Positions 4,762-6,543 of a stretch of DNA of 6,543 nt are shown here, in pieces (positions within the stretch are counted from its first letter, which is position 1; each line of letters starts with the position of its first letter). The position numbers and the translations under genes are program-made. The stretch is from NCBI GenBank assembly GCA_028276145.1, contig JAPYWX010000089.1, forward strand, positions 1-6,543, in the 5' to 3' direction. The DNA is from Spirochaetota bacterium. Lineage in GTDB: Bacteria > Spirochaetota > Brevinematia > DTOW01. Below the pieces are notes generated by a model. That model did no database searches, was not told where the DNA came from, and was given only the letters and a program-made list of their open reading frames with translations.

Positions 4762-6204
4762 ATGCTTAGAGATTTAACAATCTCAAAGATTGTTGAGGGA
4801 ATAAAAAAAGGGCAATTGTCAAGTTATGAAATTGTCAAAGAGTGTATTGAGGAAATAAAAAAAGATAACTCCTCTTCTAAGCCTATAAATGCTTTCATTA
4901 CTTTGATGGAGGATTACGCTTTAGAGCAAGCTAAATACATTGACGAACAGAGAAATAAGCTAGAAGGTAAACTCTTAGGTGTGCCTATAGCAATAAAAGA
5001 CAATATTAATGTTAAATCTTTTCCTACTACCTGTGCTTCTAAGATACTTGAAGGCTTTATTTCTGTAGAGGATGCGACAGTTGTTGAGAGAATAAAAAAC
5101 AACTTTGGTGTCATAATTGGTAAAACTAACATGGATGAGTTTGCAATGGGTTCTTCGAATGAAACTTCGTATTATGGTATAGTTAGGAATCCTCATGATA
5201 GGGACAGGGTGCCGGGGGGATCCTCTGGTGGCTCTGCGGCTAGTGTAGCGGCTAATCAAGTTGTGTGTGCCTTGGGTTCTGATACGGGAGGTTCCATAAG
5301 ACAGCCTGCAGCTTTTTGTGGTGTTGTTGGTGTAAAGCCAACTTATGGGCTTGTGTCTAGGTATGGGCTTGTGGCTTTTGGTTCTTCACTTGACCAAATT
5401 GGACCTATAACAAAGAATGTTGAAGATGCGGCTATACTCATGGATGTAATAAGTGGCTATGACCCAAAAGATTCTACATCAGTTCAGGTAGAAAAGATAA
5501 GCTTTCACGAAAGGTTAAAGGAACCTGTAGATTCTAATTCTATAACCGTTGGTATACCTGAAGAATACTTTACTGATGATGTTCAGGAAGAAATTTTAGA
5601 GGCTATAAGGAATGTCTTAGGTTTGATTGAAAAGAGAGGTGTCAAGGTTAGGAAGATTTCGTTGCCTAGGACGAAGTACGCTATACCTACTTATTACATT
5701 GTTGCACCCGCTGAAGCAAGTTCAAATCTTGCTAGGTTTGATGGCGTTAGGTATGGCTATAGAGCCAAATCTCAGGATTTGTTAGATTTGTATTTCAATA
5801 CAAAGACAGAGGGCTTTGGTAAAGAAGTAAAGAGAAGAATAATGTTAGGAAACTATGTGCTTTCGGCTGGTTATTACGATGCCTATTATCTAAAGGCTCT
5901 TAAGGTTAGGACTTTGCTAAAGAATGATTTCACTAATGCCTTTAGGGAAGTAGACTTTATAATTACACCTACAACGCCAACTACTGCCTTTAAAATAGGG
6001 GAAAAGACATCTAACCCTATAGAAATGTACCTTTCGGATATATTTACAGTTACGGTTAACCTTGTTGGTACTTGTGCTATATCACTGCCCGTTGGCAGTG
6101 ATAAAAATAATTTACCAATAGGTATGCAAATCATAGGTAAACCTTTCGGAGACGCTGAATTACTCAGGTTTGCTAGATTCGTCGAAAGTTTAGTAAGTTC
6201 TTAA
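4762..6204 (+). CDS. gatA: Asp-tRNA(Asn)/Glu-tRNA(Gln) amidotransferase subunit A
   Basis: GatA is the glutaminase subunit of the GatCAB complex, releasing ammonia that GatB uses to amidate misacylated Glu-tRNA(Gln) or Asp-tRNA(Asn). The 480-residue product is full length. The amidase triad is present: K79 in GVPIAIKDNI, cis-S154 in GGSSGGSAA and nucleophile S178 in GSDTGGSIRQPA, the same numbering I recall for the Staphylococcus aureus enzyme. C-terminal family segments are GVRYGYR, TEGFGKEVKRRIMLGNYVLS at 349-368 with R358, and MYLSDIFTVTVNL with D426. The start is ATG at 4762, one base after the dksA stop, with AAAGGT at 4749-4754. gatC and gatB, frequent neighbours, are not adjacent, so the other subunits must be encoded elsewhere. 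Its presence suggests the organism makes Gln-tRNA or Asn-tRNA by the indirect route. Confidence 0.97.
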   Translation: MLRDLTISKIVEGIKKGQLSSYEIVKECIEEIKKDNSSSKPINAFITLMEDYALEQAKYIDEQRNKLEGKLLGVPIAIKDNINVKSFPTTCASKILEGFISVEDATVVERIKNNFGVIIGKTNMDEFAMGSSNETSYYGIVRNPHDRDRVPGGSSGGSAASVAANQVVCALGSDTGGSIRQPAAFCGVVGVKPTYGLVSRYGLVAFGSSLDQIGPITKNVEDAAILMDVISGYDPKDSTSVQVEKISFHERLKEPVDSNSITVGIPEEYFTDDVQEEILEAIRNVLGLIEKRGVKVRKISLPRTKYAIPTYYIVAPAEASSNLARFDGVRYGYRAKSQDLLDLYFNTKTEGFGKEVKRRIMLGNYVLSAGYYDAYYLKALKVRTLLKNDFTNAFREVDFIITPTTPTTAFKIGEKTSNPIEMYLSDIFTVTVNLVGTCAISLPVGSDKNNLPIGMQIIGKPFGDAELLRFARFVESLVSS

Positions 6205-6221
6205 TTGCTTACACGTTCTAA

Positions 6222-6252
6222 GTGCTTACTAGCACGTTGTGCTTAGTAGCAC
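6222..6252. repeat. Tandem pair of GTGCT-N4-AGCAC palindromes, period 17
   Basis: GTGCTTACTAGCAC (6222-6235) and GTGCTTAGTAGCAC (6239-6252) differ by one base and are each followed by GTT, giving a 17-base period. Each is a 5-bp inverted repeat around 4 bases. Degenerate relatives flank the pair: GCTTACACGTT at 6207-6217 and TTGCTTAAGCACATTGT at 6306-6322. Confidence 0.75.
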
Positions 6253-6351
6253 GTTGTGATTGAAGGTTCTGAATAGCACTTTCTCAATTATTCAAATTCT
6301 TAAAGTTGCTTAAGCACATTGTATAGAGTTAAGTGAGGCTTCAGCCTATCC

Positions 6352-6409
6352 TTCTTATTAAACATTGGAGAGTAGAGAGAGGTGAAACCTCTCTTCATCA
6401 AATAGGGCG
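6352..6409. repeat. 58-bp direct repeat, copy 1
   Basis: It matches copy 2 (6486-6543) without gaps, with 6 differences in 58 by eye. It opens TTCTTATTA, contains CATTGGAGAG and ends AAATAGGGCG. Its core AGAGAGGTGAAACCTCTCT (6376-6394) is an 8-bp perfect stem with a GAA loop. A GTGCT/AGCAT hairpin follows at 6411-6427. Confidence 0.8.
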
Positions 6410-6410
6410 G

Positions 6411-6427
6411 GGTGCTTAAACAGCATC
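6411..6427. repeat. Small hairpin after repeat copy 1
   Basis: GGTGCT (6411-6416) pairs with AGCATC (6422-6427) around TAAAC, allowing one G-T pair. It belongs to the same GTGC...GCA family as the other palindromes in this region. Confidence 0.45.
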
Positions 6428-6454
6428 ATCCTAATTGAGTGTTTAAAGAACTTT

Positions 6455-6484
6455 GTGCCAATTGGCACTTGTGCTAAGTAGCAC
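6455..6484. repeat. Second tandem pair of GTGC-N6-GCAC palindromes
   Basis: GTGCCAATTGGCAC (6455-6468) is a perfect 14-base palindrome. GTGCTAAGTAGCAC (6471-6484) has GTGCT/AGCAC arms. They are 2 bases apart and lie directly upstream of repeat copy 2, as AGGCTTCAGCCT lies upstream of copy 1. Confidence 0.7.
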
Positions 6485-6485
6485 A

Positions 6486-6543
6486 TTCTTATTACACATT
6501 GGAGAGTGAAGAGAGGTGGAACCTCTCTTCATTAAATGGGGCG
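6486..6543. repeat. 58-bp direct repeat, copy 2 (reaches window end)
   Basis: It starts 134 bases after copy 1 and has the same length with no insertion or deletion. Its stem is longer than in copy 1: TGAAGAGAGGT (6507-6517) pairs with ACCTCTCTTCA (6521-6531), 11 bp around GGA. The repeat may continue past the window. Confidence 0.8.

Larger units (their letters stand above)
6205..6543. other. Gene-free region crowded with small hairpins
   Basis: I see no supportable ORF, tRNA or rRNA here. The segment is built from short inverted repeats: at 6222-6235, 6239-6252, about 6307-6317, 6336-6347, 6411-6427, 6455-6468 and 6471-6484, plus two longer stems at about 6373-6397 and 6507-6531. None is followed by a clear T-run, so an intrinsic terminator for gatA is not obvious; AGGC-TTCA-GCCT at 6336-6347 followed by ATCCTTCTT is the nearest candidate. 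The region continues past the window edge. It could be a structured RNA, a cluster of REP-like elements, or a binding array. Confidence 0.6.

Noticed and set aside
4914..5259. Antisense ORFs within gatA, and similar ones within nadK, rpsI and rpmA
   Set aside because: They are frame shadows of strongly conserved genes, with no recognisable motifs or initiation signals.
6329..6410. tRNA or other standard RNA gene in the hairpin region
   Set aside because: No T-arm GTTCGA-like loop, anticodon arm or cloverleaf spacing could be found on either strand.
6352..6543. CRISPR array
   Set aside because: Only two copies are seen, they are 58 bases long with six differences, the interval of 76 bases itself contains palindromes of a shared family, and no cas gene is present.

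Overview
The window is bacterial, strongly AT-rich by eye, with arginine written almost entirely as AGA/AGG and tight gene packing inside operons. The genes are vertically inherited housekeeping families: L13, S9, NAD kinase, L27, a DksA-type protein and GatA. I cannot name the organism. The unusual L27, the GatA gene without gatC/gatB beside it, and a possible flagellin-like protein suggest a deep-branching or little-sampled lineage, possibly motile or descended from a motile ancestor. No transposase, phage gene or CRISPR array is visible.

Left block (1-2161, + strand): the 3' end of rplM, then rpsI, then nadK starting on GTG 10 bases after rpsI, which looks like one transcription unit. A promoter-like site lies in the short gap before a single-domain response regulator. 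That regulator ends abnormally. Overlapping its 3' end in another frame is a 54-residue protein that resembles the small domain found at the N-terminus of many HD-GYP proteins.

Middle block (2158-3850, - strand): a 205-residue helical, coiled-coil protein with weak flagellin-like sequence signatures, converging on the left block so tightly that the two stop codons overlap. Upstream of it is a PHP-domain phosphoesterase of the YciV/RNase AM type. The 244-base gap between the two minus-strand genes carries two perfect inverted repeats.

Right block (4081-6204, + strand): a good sigma-70-type promoter followed by rpmA (L27), a DksA/TraR-type zinc-finger protein and gatA. rpmA and dksA overlap by one base, and one base separates dksA from gatA. 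This joins ribosome assembly, transcription control and Gln-tRNA (or Asn-tRNA) synthesis in one operon. L27 lacks the usual N-terminal tail that reaches the peptidyl-transferase centre.

The last 339 bases (6205-6543) contain no gene. They hold many small hairpins: GTGC-N6-GCAC palindromes in tandem pairs, and two ungapped 58-base direct repeats, each carrying an AGAGAGGT/ACCTCTCT stem. A decayed relative of the same repeat lies upstream of rpmA. This dispersed hairpin repeat, the broken receiver plus its overlapping domain ORF, and the atypical L27 are the three most interesting items.
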